A stretch of 64,000 bases of DNA from Antilocapra americana (lineage: Eukaryota > Chordata > Mammalia > Artiodactyla > Antilocapridae), in assembly GCA_007570785.1 (NCBI GenBank), contig ML664175.1, forward strand, positions 10,207,441-10,271,440, given 5' to 3'. The notes below the pieces were generated by a model, which searched no databases, was not told the origin of the DNA, and saw only the letters and a list, made by a program, of their open reading frames with translations. This document shows positions 47,784 through 59,814 of the stretch, piece by piece (the stretch's first letter is position 1; each line of letters opens with the position of its first letter). The position numbers and the translations under genes were made by a program.

Positions 47784-48832
47784 ATTTCTGTCATTTGGAT
47801 TTAGAAGGGAAGAAGTATTGTCTCTGCTTGGAAAACAATGCTAATAGTTGTAAAATCTCTAACATGTTCGTAAATTGCAGTGTAATTTTTTTTTAAAGGA
47901 AGATACTTGGATTCAGAGAAAGAGTCATGGCCTTTGCATTTTACAGTATTGTTTCTCCAGCTGTTTCAGTGTTTAAGCAGAAACTATTATAGGTATTATA
48001 ACTCTCATGTGCTCTTTGGATGTCTGGGTGTGGCTCTTGGGAATTGTTGCAAGTTGAATTCCATGCGGTGCCTGAGATTTAGTTTACAGGATGTTCAATA
48101 TCTTGGAATACCCTTCGAATCAGTATCTGTGAAAAGGAGAGAAAGGAAGCAGGATTGGACAGAGGGAAAAGGTGAGCTAAAATTATGGCCCAGTGACATC
48201 CTTGACCAACTCTATTGTGTATTCAGTTGCTGGAGAGTCCTTTCAGATTTGTCCTGAGTTGGACCAAGATTCCCAGGGTTTTAGTTTTGAATGGATCTAT
48301 CATTGATGTGGTGTGCCTGGGAAGGAGCACAGTATTGGGCAGAGCTACTCTCTGTAGCACAGGTACTTGCAAAAGCTGGGGCAGTGAGTCCTTCATTAAG
48401 AGAGATTAGGTGGCACATTGCAGTATTCTCCACAGCAATATTTTTATTAAATCTGATGTAGTTTCTTTTTTTGTTTATTTTGCTTTGTAATTTCCTTTGT
48501 GCCTCTGAAATAAGTATATCACTTTTCTTTCTTTTTCTCTAAGCAAGGGTAAGAGGCTTGACTTACTTTAACTGCCTTAAAGAATTTATTGAGAGTTTCT
48601 AAGAATAAATACTTTAAAAGATGCTTTGACTTCATTATATATGTTACAGACTTGCTTCTTTGTGAAACTGTGTAAAATCAGTAAAAATAAAAAGAATGTA
48701 TTTTTCTTATTTGCATTTGCATGTACATGATCTTCTCCCTGGTTGTCTTAAGGCATTTATTCTTCCTTGGGTGGGATGAGGATGGAGAATATTAGAAAGG
48801 TGGAGAAAATTTTTAAAAATTGGCTTCTGATT
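47784..48832. other. Unassigned DNA
   Basis: No repeat family recognised. A 116-codon plus-strand frame at 47907-48257 lies in otherwise unassigned sequence but shows no domain, signal peptide or splice context that I can recognise; treated as chance. Confidence 0.45.
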
Positions 48833-48912
48833 CTAGTTTATTCAGTAAATTATATTACATGCCTACTATGTACCAGGCACTTATAGACTTTGCTAGTAAT
48901 TGAATATTGCAG
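48833..48912 (-). mobile_element. L2/MIR-like 3' fragment, antisense
   Basis: 'gcctactatgtaccaggcac' is the hallmark shared by L2 and MIR 3' ends, in reverse orientation. Too short to separate the two. Confidence 0.55.
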
Positions 48913-49269
48913 CAAGAAAATGGGCTCAATGACTAGGCATTTTCAGCAAGAGGAAGCATTTCTAAAGTCCTATGTTTTATCAAGAATTAAGCCTGAAGTA
49001 CTGAAATTATAGGGTTTCTTCTGTAATATAGAGAAGATACGATAATTCAGAGAAGTTCTTTAGACTTGTCTTTTAATCTAAAGAATTCTTTTGTACGTTT
49101 TGAAGTTTATGTCTAAAATTATAAGTTTAATAATTGCAAGTTAAATTGTAAGTTTAATAATTGCAAAGGATATAATTCAGGTGTTTGGTAATGACATTTT
49201 GGAATAAAGTAGTTACATTGCTCTTTTAAGTGGCATTCAGTGGAATCTAAATGCCTTTAGCAATTTGAA
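48913..49269. other. Unassigned DNA
   Basis: Contains a local duplication near 49124-49165 ('aagtttaataattgcaagtt' type unit seen twice). Otherwise nothing recognised. Confidence 0.4.
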
Positions 49270-50562
49270 ACCTGCCACCATCTCTTAGAAAATGATCGGC
49301 AGGAAGCTGGTATTGGGCACAAAGTGAAGCACACTTTGTTTCTAATGCATAGACTACTGCTCTCCTGCTGTATTCTGGACTATGGCTCCTTCAAGAAATT
49401 GACCCTATTGCCTCATAGTGATGGAGGCTACGTTATGTGAGTTGCTATCCCTGCCTGCTCCTGACGGGTTGACGTTACAACTTTGACTCCCTGTTGAAGC
49501 CATTGGTAGAGCCTCAGTGCTGGTGACACATTTCAGGTTACAGTATTGTCACACCAGTCTGATCAGCCAAGTCTGACCACACCATTGTGGCCCTTGAAAC
49601 TACTCTATTGTATGTTCAGCTTCTCAGACGATGTGCATCTTGACGATGGTTTGCCTTTAATCTGCAGAGCCACTTAACAGTTGGCTGGTAGTCAGAGTAT
49701 CCAGTGAATCTTCCGTATTCCCAATCATCCATGGTATTATCCAATATTGTTGATTGTTGGAATGGTTAAAAAAAAAAAGACTCAAAACATTTTTCAAGGT
49801 CTCTCACTTCCTCCTGGTTCACACATCTTAGAAAGTGGTATTGTCACTAGATAGGGGTATCCTCAGAAATGGATCATCATCTTTTGCCTGCTTTCTGGAT
49901 AATGATCAGGATGAAAGGGGTGGGGAGTTACTCAGCCGCATCTTGACAGTTCCTGGGTATGGTGGGTCTTTTTCAAAAAATAACCTAAAAGTAGTCTGAG
50001 GACAGCCTGGTTGGTATTCCCTTGAGGTGGCAGCCTATATAAATGAGTCTTAGGTGATTCAAACTTAATTCTCCTTCAGGCACCTAGATTGTTTTGTCAG
50101 ATTCTAGTGCCCTAGATTATAAGGATAATGACCACTTGGTCAAATAAATGGATTATTAAGTCCCCCTGTGATGGATTATATGGGTCAAAGTGAGAGGACA
50201 TATAATTAGTCTCTGGAATTTTAATATTTTTAATAAATGCTTATTTCTCTTGGATTTGACTGTTTCAGATGATGAGTCTGGATCTGAGGAGGAAATTACT
50301 AGATAAAAGCTGAATTTATAGCTACTGAAATGGGAGGACTAGTTTTTTCCTGGCTCCTAGGTAGGAAATATGTTAGGCCATGGAAGTAAGCCGGGGTGGA
50401 GTGGAGTTATTAGTGATCTTTATCTTTCAGAACTGCCCACAGAAACTTCCAGTGCAGCTCTCCTAAACTGTTGCAGATACCTTAAATTTAACTGCATGCT
50501 GAGTCTGCCGTTCATCTCCAGGTGGCTCTGACCATGATTTGATCGCCATTCCTCTTAACCAT

Positions 50563-50760
50563 GGGGCTTCTCTGGTAGCTCAGATGATAAAGAATTTGCC
50601 AGTAATGCAAGAGACCTGGGTTCAATCTCTAGGTTAAGATCCCCTGGAGAAGGAAATGGCACCCCACTCCAGTATTCTTGCTGGAGAATTCCATAGACAG
50701 AGCCTGGTGGCTGCAGTTAATGGAGTCCCAAAGAGTTAGATACAACTGAGCAACCAATAC
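50563..50760 (+). mobile_element. Bov-tA SINE, sense
   Basis: Starts 'ggggcttctctggtagctca' and continues 'gggttcaatctctaggttaa', 'ctggagaaggaaatggcacc' and 'ttagatacaactgagcaacc'. Several small deletions (for example in 'gacagagcctggtggctgc') make it shorter than the canonical form. A clean TSD is not visible. Confidence 0.93.
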
Positions 50761-51420
50761 TTTTCTCTTTACCTTACTGAGAGTTCTATAGGAGACAGCA
50801 GGGGAGGGCCCAACTTCTGTATATCCCACACAAAACACCTGTCAACACCTCCGGGTGCCTTCCCTGCCCCCATTCAAGTAGCCATTGCTCAGTCATTCCG
50901 TGAAGTGGCTGAATGTCATCTGGTTAATGTTTGAACAAACAGTACTTTTCTTAGGCAGTATCCAAAAATTAAGGACTACACTCAGTTATTTGAACTAAAC
51001 AGGGAACTCTAAGGTAAATAAGCCTGTGATCTCTCTTGTGGACCTTCACCAGTTGTAAACAACTCTTTCCAGGGATACCCCAAGTGCTCCCAGCATTGTA
51101 CTTCTTGTCTGGAAGCCAGGCATTAACTTGCCTCCTTATAGTGACTTGCATCATATGGAGATTTGTTAAGATACCGTCAGGTGTTTAATGAAATATTATA
51201 TAATTTTCGAATGATTATAGAGTTCTCTCTAATATTAGGCTAATCTTGATTAGTTAGGGAAACTTCTTCGAGGGACAGCTAATTCATTACTTCACACACT
51301 CTGTAGGCAGTTAGCGCTAGGATGGAGTTAGGGTAGGTGTTATGAAATGGGTCCCTGACTTTAGCTGAAGCCATCAGTGATACCAGATCACCTCTAGAAG
51401 GTACTCAGTTCAGCCTTAGG

Positions 51421-51477
51421 TCCCTGGCTAAGGTTGTCATGGATGATAGAACTGCTTTAGATTTTCTTGTGAGCCAG
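51421..51477 (+). pseudogene. Env transmembrane-like remnant (ERV), tentative
   Basis: A 19-codon stretch in one frame contains MDDRTALDFL preceded by a Leu-Ala-x-Val-Val pattern. This resembles the heptad-repeat region of retroviral transmembrane Env just before its cysteine motif. The expected cysteines are not clearly present, and stops occur in this frame within about 20 codons on either side. It has no function as it stands. Confidence 0.35.
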
Positions 51478-52444
51478 ATAGGTTACAAGGAAGAATTTCT
51501 ATAGTTGCTAGTGTATAATCCTATTTCTGGGTTAATGGTCTGAGTGAAAAGGTCATTTTAGACACGTAAAAGAGAAAGCCGTCTGAATTTCTTAAGATTG
51601 ATACTGACCTTTTATGATCCTAATTTAGCCCAGGACACTTGTGGACCTGATAGAGTTCAGTACTATAGGTTGGCCTCATCTTGCTGCTTGAGTCCTGTTT
51701 ATAGTATCTGTCCTTAGTTACACAATGCGTAAGATAAAGAAATTTGAGCCTTCCTTTGTCCTTCAGATTAATCATCTTGTTTGATAGAGTGGAATGCTTT
51801 GGAAAAATTTTCCAGAGTCCAAGAGAGTGTAGGACAACAGATACATAGTGCTGGAGGTAATTTTCTAAGGGCCTCTTATATTTCCTCATGTTTTGCAAGC
51901 AGAGGCACTGACTGCCTTTGTTTTAGACTATACTTTCAAGGATGCTGTATGGTAAACAGCCTTGGAAAATAGAGTGCCTCTCTCTGGAGCAAAGGGCAAG
52001 TATGTTTACTTTTCAGTATAATAAAGATAACATCTCTCTTCAGAGCTAAGATCAAACGTACTCAATGCATATCATAAAAGATGTGGGCTTCCTAAACTCA
52101 GACTTCCTCTCCTTTAGACCCACTGTGTGTAGACACCCATTTGGGCTCATCTGCATCGCTGCCATGGGATATTGGGAGAAAGGAAGACTAATGCACATAT
52201 GCTGTTGCTCATGACGCTTGCTGGAATGTGTCTCATAATGTAGTTTATCTCTAACTTGGGAACCTAGTGTTTTCTGCCTTCATCCATGAAATCTTGACAG
52301 TCTCCCTTGTTAGTTTACAAACCAGGCAGAATCTCAGAAATGTCACAATTCTTGACAAAGAAATCATGAATGCTCTCTCTGGAGTGTCCATTTGAGGGCC
52401 ACATATCTCTATTTGAATATCAGTAAAGATCAAATTAAAAGACA

Positions 52445-52945
52445 CTTGCTCCTTGGAAGAGGAAAGCTGTGACACACCTAGACAGCGTATTAAAAAGCAG
52501 AGACGTCTTCTGTATAGTGAGAGCTATAGTTTTTCCAGTAGTCATGTATAGGTGTGAGAATTTTACCATAAAGATGCCTAAGTGCAGAAGAATTGATGCT
52601 TTCAAAGTGTGGTGCTGAAGAAGACTCTAGAGTGTCCTTTGGACTGCAAGGAGAATCCGGAAATTCATTGCAAAGAGTGATGCTGAAGCCGAAGCTCCAG
52701 TACTTTGTCCACCTGATGCGAAGTACAGACTCATTGGGAAAGATTGAGGGGGAAAAGGGAAAGACTGAAGGCAAAAGAAAAAGGCGGCAGCAGAGGGTGA
52801 GACGATTAGATAGCATCACCATTTCACTGGACAGGAATCTGAGCAAACTCCATGAGATAGTGAAGGACAAAGGAACCTGGCGTGATGTAGTCAGGCCACG
52901 GGGTCGCAAAGAGTCAGACACTACTTAGTGACTCAGCAATAAAGA
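52445..52945 (+). mobile_element. BovB LINE 3' end, about 500 bp, sense
   Basis: Begins at 'cttgctccttggaag', the same start as the copy at 30453, and ends after 'gagtcagacactacttagtg'. It is more diverged than the other BovB copies, with several small deletions, and so is probably older. No TSD visible. Confidence 0.92.
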
Positions 52946-53004
52946 GCAGCAGCAAAAGGTCAGAAACATGTAACTTTCAGCCTGTCAGTGTCATTCAAAT
53001 GTGT

Positions 53005-53222
53005 AGCATCCCAGCTACTGCCCTCGCCCTTGGATCCAAATCTGGTTCACTACCTGTTTTTTGCAGATAAAGTTTCATTGTAATAAAGCCACACTCATCT
53101 GTATTGGTTTATGATTACTTTTGCACTGGAAGGCAGAATTGGGTAGTTGCAACAGAAACCATGTGGCCCATGAAGTAAAAAATAATGTCCCTTAAAAAAA
53201 AGTTTATAGAGGCCTTGCTCTA
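53005..53222. mobile_element. hAT-like non-autonomous DNA transposon (copy C)
   Basis: 'tggatccaaatctggttcac', 'gataaagtttcattgtaata', 'tagttgcaacagaaaccatg' and 'tggcccatgaagtaaaaaat' place it in the same family and orientation as copy A (5630-5847). Confidence 0.75.
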
Positions 53223-53975
53223 GCACTGTAGCCCAACATTAATTGCTTTAAATATACTTGCAAAAATGTGTCAAGATAGTGTACAAAGATACTGCAGGGT
53301 TGTTTATGATTGTTAAAAAAAAAAAACAGTTAAAAACTTACAGCTTCAGCTATTATGTGGTCTAGATTTATTGCCTGAGCATTGACTTGTTCTACAGATT
53401 TTCAGATATCATCCTGTTGACTGAACTCTTCCCAGTGAGTCTGAGGCACTGCATTACATACTGGAATATCAATTTACATGAAATGCACTTTTCTCCTTCA
53501 TGTAGTTTTCTATATCACCCAGAATAAGGGTTTGTCAGATAACGTAATCCAGGGGAGAAGGCAAGGGACACCAGATTAATGTGGTAAGCCTCTGCATATA
53601 GTAAGCTCCAGGGAGTGCAAAGATCACCCAGTAGGGGGCTATGGTATTGCTGTTTATTTTAGTCCAAAAATCTTTGCAAACCCTTCAAAAGGTAGTCATT
53701 GGGAAGAACAAAATAAAAACCAAACAAAACAGATTGGAAAAACAGGAGCAACAACGAAGGCATTGTTTTTGATGTTGGCAAGGCACACGAAGTACTGATT
53801 CTTTACAATTGAGGGATGGTGGGGGTGGGGGGTGGGGGACTCTCTGTGCTCAGGTGTGAGGATAGGAACCTTAAATGAGGCGAAGGCCTATACTGACTGA
53901 GGTTTCAGAGATAATTAAATTGACTTTTTAAATGAGGTTTTACTAGGTAATAAGACCAAACTGTTTTTGGAGTTT
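53223..53975. other. Unassigned DNA with G-quadruplex motif
   Basis: No gene or transposon seen. The G-rich motif lies at 53813-53838; a poly-A is at about 53315-53327. Confidence 0.5.
53813..53838 (+). other. G-quadruplex motif (G-rich, short loops)
   Basis: Runs of 3, 2, 5, 6 and 5 G separated by one- or two-base loops (core 'gggggtggggggtggggg'). Very high local G content in AT-rich surroundings. Confidence 0.85.
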
Positions 53976-54150
53976 GGGACACGACTGAGCGACTTCACTT
54001 TCACTTTTCACTTTCCTGCATTGGAGAAGGAAATGGCAACCCACTCCAGTGTTCTTGCCTGGAGAATCCCAGGGATGGGGGAGCCTGGTGGGCTGCCGTC
54101 TATGGGGTCGCACAGAGTTGGACACGACTGAAGTGACTTAGCAGCAGCAG
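53976..54150 (+). mobile_element. Bov-A2 SINE, sense, 5'-truncated
   Basis: Starts inside the first monomer ('gggacacgactgagcgactt'), passes the linker 'ttcactttcacttttcactt' and ends with the complete second monomer and the (AGC)n tail. A 5-bp ggagt at each edge is too short to accept as TSD. Confidence 0.93.
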
Positions 54151-55962
54151 GAGTAGCATGTTAAGAAGGGGATGTGTTGATAGTCTAGTAGGAACTTGAA
54201 TTTAAAAATATGTATAAAGAGAAAGAAGGCAAAGTTCTAATATGTGGTGGCCAGCACTGGGCAAAATGTAGTTTTTTTAGTGACCAATATTGAAGATGTT
54301 TTGAAAATATTTTGCTCAGTGCCTCTAAAGGAGTTGTATTTTTTCCCTTTCCTTTAGCTATAAATGTGTAGTAACCAAATGTTTTGAACAACAGATTAGT
54401 ATTATTTAATTCTTTTGGTTAGACAAAGAAATTAAAATTATTTTTATTCACAGTCTTAAAAACTTAGAAAATTCAGTCATGTTTAATTGTACATTTCATA
54501 TTCTTATTGGAAGAAAGGGTATACAAGATAGGGATTTTCCTTGGGAATCTAGGAGATGTGTGACCTATGTGTGTAGCCCAGTATTACAGATATGGTCAGG
54601 AGATAAGTGATGAAACTGTCTGTAACTGAAGGAGGAGCAGAGGCAGATATATTGAGTGCATTTTGAGGTCCTTTTGCAAATAATTCAGTATGTTGTGAAC
54701 CTTGTGTTTGTATTTCAAGTGTGAAATGTCTTACATGCAATGTTTGACTCATTGGTAAGGCTGTCCTTTTAAAAAGGTGCTTTCTTCTCCTTTTGAAAAA
54801 ATGTACAAGTAGTGAGGGGAAGACCTATTATTATTTAACTTGTTGCCTAATACATATATATATATATATTTTTTGTGTGCTCACACATTACATTTCCAAA
54901 TACACAGGCAACTCAGGTAGATAAACAGTATAGAGAATCATCACATCTTAGTCAAAGCTAATACAAGCCAACTAGCTGAATAAGATCACTTGGGAAATGT
55001 ACTCAATTAAGTAAATAGATTGTTTAAGTGGTTTATTTTCTATATGGGCAGTTAGGAAAGCATGTTATTTCAGGTGGCAGACGTGGAAGAATTTTGGAAC
55101 TGTGTGTAGGTGGAACAATGCTGAGCCTTCTTCTAGTTAACCAGGGAAGACTTCATGAAAGAGGATGAGTAAGTGTGGATAAGATGCTGAGGGTGGTACG
55201 GCTATCTTGTGAAGAGCTTCAAAATTAAGAGGAACATTTTATGATTTTTCAGATTAAGGATAATAACAAGCTTTACATTTTGTGTTATATGAGGTGGATG
55301 GGTTGTACTTTTTTAGACTTGAAGTAGTGTTACACTGATTTATGCTTACTCCTTTCCATGTTTTCTCTAGTCAGATTGAGTATTCTGAGGGTGGGAATTA
55401 TTTTTCTGCTGCCTTTTTTTTGCCCCACATAGAACAAAATTTTTAAAAATTTAAGTATCAAATATAAAAAGTTTCAAACATTTTGTTAGCTATTGAGCAG
55501 AATGTGAGTAAAGGGAAGACTTGGGACCAAGAGCTGGGCAAAACCTTTAAAGTATTTTTAGCTCGGAGGGGCAAGCTGAGGTCAGAATGTCATGCTGAAA
55601 TTGGAAGAGTGTAGCAGTGTACCTGTTCCTGAGTGTAGCAGGTTAGACTAGTGGTGGGAGAGGAAGCACTGGCATCAACTGTGTCTTAAGAAAAAAAATT
55701 GAGAGTGCTGTTCAGGATGAGATCCATGGCTCGAAATCCATAGTAACAGAAAAATGTGTTTATGTAGGATTGGAATCAGGTAAAGAAGTGAGTTTGGCCC
55801 TTATATAACTTAACTCCAATGGCTGAAACCTAGCAGATACGAACTCATATTTAGTATACTATGTTTTGGTGAACTGACCTATAATGATAGGAAGTGTGAT
55901 TATGAGTAGTTTTAAATTTCCTTCTTTCTTTTAATAATCTTAGACCCTGGTGTTTTTGTTTT

Positions 55963-55993
<31 letters not shown>

Positions 55994-56394
55994 GTTTGTG
56001 TGTATTGGTCATCTTTTGTCAGGCTATGGGACTGCTAGGTGGAAATAGTAATACCCTGATTTTATGGGATTTCTGAACTGGAAGAACAGGTTACTGTTGG
56101 TGGCTCACACAGGTGGAAGAGGAGTAAATAATCTTCATAGCACCAGCTGATTTTCCTTGTCTTTTAGTATGTTAATACTTCCCCTCTCTCTGTTGATATA
56201 GAGAGATATTAACTGTCATTCATGCTATTAAGGAATTTTAAAAATTTGTTTTGGTTTCCATGCTGAAGGTTAGCTGAAATTATGAGAAATAATCTTCAAC
56301 AGCATTCCCAGTTTTTGCCTGAAATAGATTATTCAGATAATCCTTGTATTATAGAGATTCTGTATTGACATGGAGCTTGAATCCATTTAGTGCT
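54151..56394. other. Unassigned DNA with (TA)n and (TTG)n tracts
   Basis: No gene or transposon body recognised. (TA)9 at about 54851-54869, and a (TTG)n tract at 55962-55993, probably an unrelated microsatellite. Confidence 0.45.
55962..55993 (+). repeat. (TTG)n microsatellite
   Basis: About ten uninterrupted TTG units. Confidence 0.95.
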
Positions 56395-56535
56395 GGCTTC
56401 ATTTATTTATTTATTGTATGTATGTATTTATTGAGCACCTGGTGTGTGCCAGATACTGTCCTAGGTACTTTTACCTAATACTTTATTTAATACACATGGG
56501 AACCTTAAAAGAAAGATAGTGGTATCCCTGTTCTT
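56395..56535 (-). mobile_element. MIR SINE, antisense
   Basis: 'tttattgagcacctggtgtg', 'tgccagatactgtcctaggt', 'atacacatgggaacc' and 'gtggtatccctgttcttaag' follow the reversed MIR core and 3' part. Confidence 0.65.
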
Positions 56536-58257
56536 AAGCTGAGGGTATTGATGCTGTCTTTTACCAACGAGATTAATGAATGAATCCTTTTATTCCCCCT
56601 GGAAAATACACCGACTGCTGCCAGTGGCTCCATTAGCACATGTCTGACCAATTATATTCTGATACGTTTCTGTACTTCTGCTCCAACCACATGAGTTGTA
56701 TCCTTACCAGGAAATCAGTTGTGTTTGTTCCTAAACCTGTTAATACTTACTGAAAATTAAACCAGTGAATTCATAAAGAAGGTTATTTTATGAAAGCTGA
56801 GTTGAATACTTAGAATGAACAAGGAGTTATAAAATACTTGCTACTGAATGTAAGTTAGAGAAAAATTCTGAAAGCTTCTGATTTTATTTCTTTGCAAATG
56901 CTTTAGTTTTTACTGTAAAGAAACACGCTCTGAACACCGTGGAGAATGCACTAGGAATATGACTTTTTGCAAAAAGGGCAATATGGAACTCTAAGGAAGA
57001 GAGCCATACTCAAACAGAGTACTGATCCTTAGTTCAGAACGAAATGAAAAATAAGACACAAGAGAGTAGCATATGAAGATTAAAATGTCAGTTTTATTAA
57101 TGATACAACGATTAGAGTGCATGGGTTTAGAGCTGCTGTTGCCAGATGGGCTTGCCAACGCTGCAAGAAAATACCCAGAATTTCTATCTTATACCATTCC
57201 AAGACCTGATTGGAAAAATAGTGCCAATCACTGGTATTAGCAGCTTTGTATAATATTAGCCGCACATGTTCAAGAACTGTGCACACTAGTCAGGAACTTA
57301 ATCTTCCTTGGAATATTTTAGGGGAGGGAAGGGAATTTTTCCAGAAAGAGGCTTGAGGCTAGATGAAGGTGATGCCTGTATTATAATACTGGGTTATGTC
57401 TTAATATTTAAAAAATGTTTAAGGTAGTGCTTGGCTCATTGATTATACCTTCACTTTAATCCGCCTTTGAAATTATTGCTGTGTATTATATAGCTAAAAA
57501 GGAACAGAACCTAAATCAAGCCTAGCTCTCTCTGCTTGATAAGCCTTTGGTTATTTTCACTAAGTCATACTTGTTGTTGAGGCTTCTTGTGGGCACCCTC
57601 TTGCTTCCTTTTTTCTGTCTTTACTGATGCACTGGTTTCTTAAAATTTCCCTCTGAGACTTTGACTACAGAGCCTGTTTTATTTCATTCAGGAAAATAAT
57701 CCTCTAACTGAAAAGCTTTTATCAAATAAGCAGAATAGAATTGTAGTCACTATAAGTGAAGAGAAAAAAAAATAGTCACCTTGAGCTTTAACTACCTGAA
57801 ATACTGTCCGGTCTTCCAGATACAGACAAATTATGTTGAAAGAACGTGTGGTTATATCCTCATGAAGTGTTTTTGTTTACAAAAGTTATATATGTGCATT
57901 GTTTTTTTAAAAAAATTGTTACTGTGAAATATGTGATGGAGCATAAAAGGAAGAAGTAAGTTAAACCTTAAACTGAATTAATAGGAATGTGGTATCAAAA
58001 TCATAGATGCTAATGGTTCCACTGTGATTTTTGATAAGGTGATGAATCCATTTTTATACATTTATACTTGTAAGAAGGATACTTATCAACTGTATTGTCT
58101 CGAAGGGCTTGTTGAGTTGAGCTACTGTGAGTGACATAGCAGTAGTAGCCAATAGATGAGGTGGAAAGACTAAACATAAATGGGACTAATACGCTTCAAG
58201 TTTTTGACTGCTATCATGTAAAAGAGAGTATAGACTTCTGTAGTGTTCCTCTGGTAC
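56536..58257. other. Unassigned DNA
   Basis: No gene or repeat family recognised with confidence. The minus-strand frame 57080-57286 shows no domain. Confidence 0.45.
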
Positions 58258-58448
58258 ACTGGTAGAAAAACTGTAAAGGACCAGAGAAATATTTTATGTT
58301 GCAGCCATTCAAATCAGCTGTTGTAACATGAGAGGAACAACAATCTGTTTGTGGTAAATGACTGGGCATGGCTGTATTCCAATAAAACTTATTTGTAAAC
58401 ACAGACAGTGGACTAGATTTCACCTGCACAACAACTGCTACTCTAGAG
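58258..58448. mobile_element. hAT-like non-autonomous DNA transposon (copy D)
   Basis: 'aaaactgtaaaggaccagag', 'atattttatgttgcagccat', 'ggcatggctgtattccaata' and 'aaacttatttgtaaacacag' are in the order of copy B (27096) and reverse to copies A and C. Confidence 0.75.
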
Positions 58449-58691
58449 GAACAGTTTTCATCTGAATTTAAGAGACAATTTTGCAAGAGATTCTTTGTTT
58501 CACCAGTGGAGAAGACTGTCTCTAGAAGTCTGAGTTTCCTGTTAGTGATGTATTACAGCCATCAGCTTAGTATTCTATTGATGGGACTTGACACTAAATA
58601 GGAAGATAGACTACATGAATCCTAAAACTTATCACAGTTTTTCTCCATCAGTTTTCCGTTGTGTTTCTAAAAGTTCTCTGATTCAGTCATT

Positions 58692-58693
<2 letters not shown>

Positions 58694-58725
<32 letters not shown>

Positions 58726-58952
58726 TGCATGCACTCAGTTGGTCTTTGATTGCTCTTTATCCGACTCTTTGTGACTCCATAGACCTTAGCCTGCCAGGCT
58801 CCTCTGTACATGGAAATTTCCAGGCAAGAATATTGGAGCAAATTGCCAATTCCTACTCCATGGGCTCTTCCCCAACCCATGGTTCAAACCTGCGTCTTCT
58901 GTGACTCTTGTGTTGGCAGGCAGATTCTTTACCACTGAGCCACTTGGGAAGC
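58694..58952 (-). mobile_element. Bov-tA SINE, antisense, with (TG)n tail and near-perfect TSD
   Basis: The left edge is a (TG)n microsatellite (58694-58730), which is the reversed tail of the SINE. It is followed by 'gactctttgtgactccatag', 'ttccaggcaagaatattgga' and 'actgagccacttgggaagc'. Flanks cagtcatttg (58684-58693) and cagttatttg (58953-58962) differ at one position. The TSD encloses the microsatellite, so the tract came with or grew from the SINE tail. Confidence 0.93.
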
Positions 58953-59109
58953 CAGTTATTTGAATAGTTAAAATTTAATGGGAAAAAAGTTAGACCAGAA
59001 ATAAGTCTGTATTAAGCTTTGCTTCATATAAGTTTGCTGAATTTCATTTTATTGACTATGATTCATTATTTTATTTAATATATATATGTATTGTATATAT
59101 TCATTTTAT

Positions 59110-59742
59110 TCAGTTAACTTCAGTCGCTTAGTTGTTTCCAACTCCTTGTGACCCCATGGACTGCAGCATGTCAGACCTCCCTGTCCATCACCAACGCTAG
59201 GAGCTTACTCAGACTCATGTCTGTGGAGTCGGTGATGCCATCCAACCATCTCATCCTTTGTCTTCCCCTTCTCCTCTTGCCTTCAATCTTTCCCAGAATT
59301 AGAGTCTTTTCCAATGAGTCAGTTCTCCACATCAGGTGACCAAAGTATTGGAGTTTCAGCTTCAGCATCAGTCTTTCCAATGAACACCCAGGACTGATGT
59401 CCTTTAGGATGAACTGGTTGGATCCTCCTTGCAGTCCAAGGGATTCTCAAGAGTCTTTTCCAACACCACAGTTCAAAAGCATCATTTCTTTGGCGCTCAC
59501 CTTTCTTTATAGTCACATCCATACATGACTACTGGAAAAGCCATAGTCTTGACTAGGTGGACCTTTGTTGGCAAAGCAGTCTCTGCTTTTTAATATGCTG
59601 TCTAGGGTGATCATAACTTTTCTTCCAAGGAGCAAGTGTCTGTTAATTTCATGGCTGTAGTCACCATCTGCAGTGATTTTGGAGCCCCCCAAAATAAAGT
59701 CTACCACTGTTTACACTGTTTCCCCACCTATTTGCCATGAAT
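59110..59742 (-). mobile_element. BovB LINE, antisense, 5'-truncated
   Basis: 'cagttaacttcagtcgctta' is the reversed 3' tail. It runs to the segment encoding IMASG...SWQ-like text at about 59735 ('ccacctatttgccatga'). It stops before the YADD region. Minus-strand frames 59171-59380, 59319-59522 and 59513-59707 are its broken pieces. Confidence 0.93.
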
Positions 59743-59814
59743 AAAATATAATATGTATTTTATTGTGAACACAGTAAGTATTGTATATAAACATATATAC
59801 AGTAGAATACACAC

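Larger units (their letters stand above)
49270..52440 (+). mobile_element. Possible decayed endogenous retrovirus interior
   Basis: This 3-kb block is less AT-rich than its surroundings and reads as formerly coding but is now full of stops. Short stretches resemble internal sequences of old mammalian ERV/MaLR elements (around 49380-49640 and 49840-50560). At 51421-51477 a plus-strand frame looks like a retroviral transmembrane-Env segment. No flanking LTR pair or primer-binding site was identified, and no protease, RT or integrase motif was found. A Bov-tA interrupts it at 50563-50760 and a BovB closes it at 52445. Class and exact limits are uncertain. Confidence 0.35.

Noticed and set aside
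47907..48257. 116-codon plus-strand frame in unassigned DNA as a possible gene or exon
   Set aside because: No recognisable domain, signal peptide or splice context; length is within what chance gives in 64 kb.
53969..54154. ggagt as TSD of the truncated Bov-A2
   Set aside because: Five bases match easily by chance beside a GCAG-rich tail.
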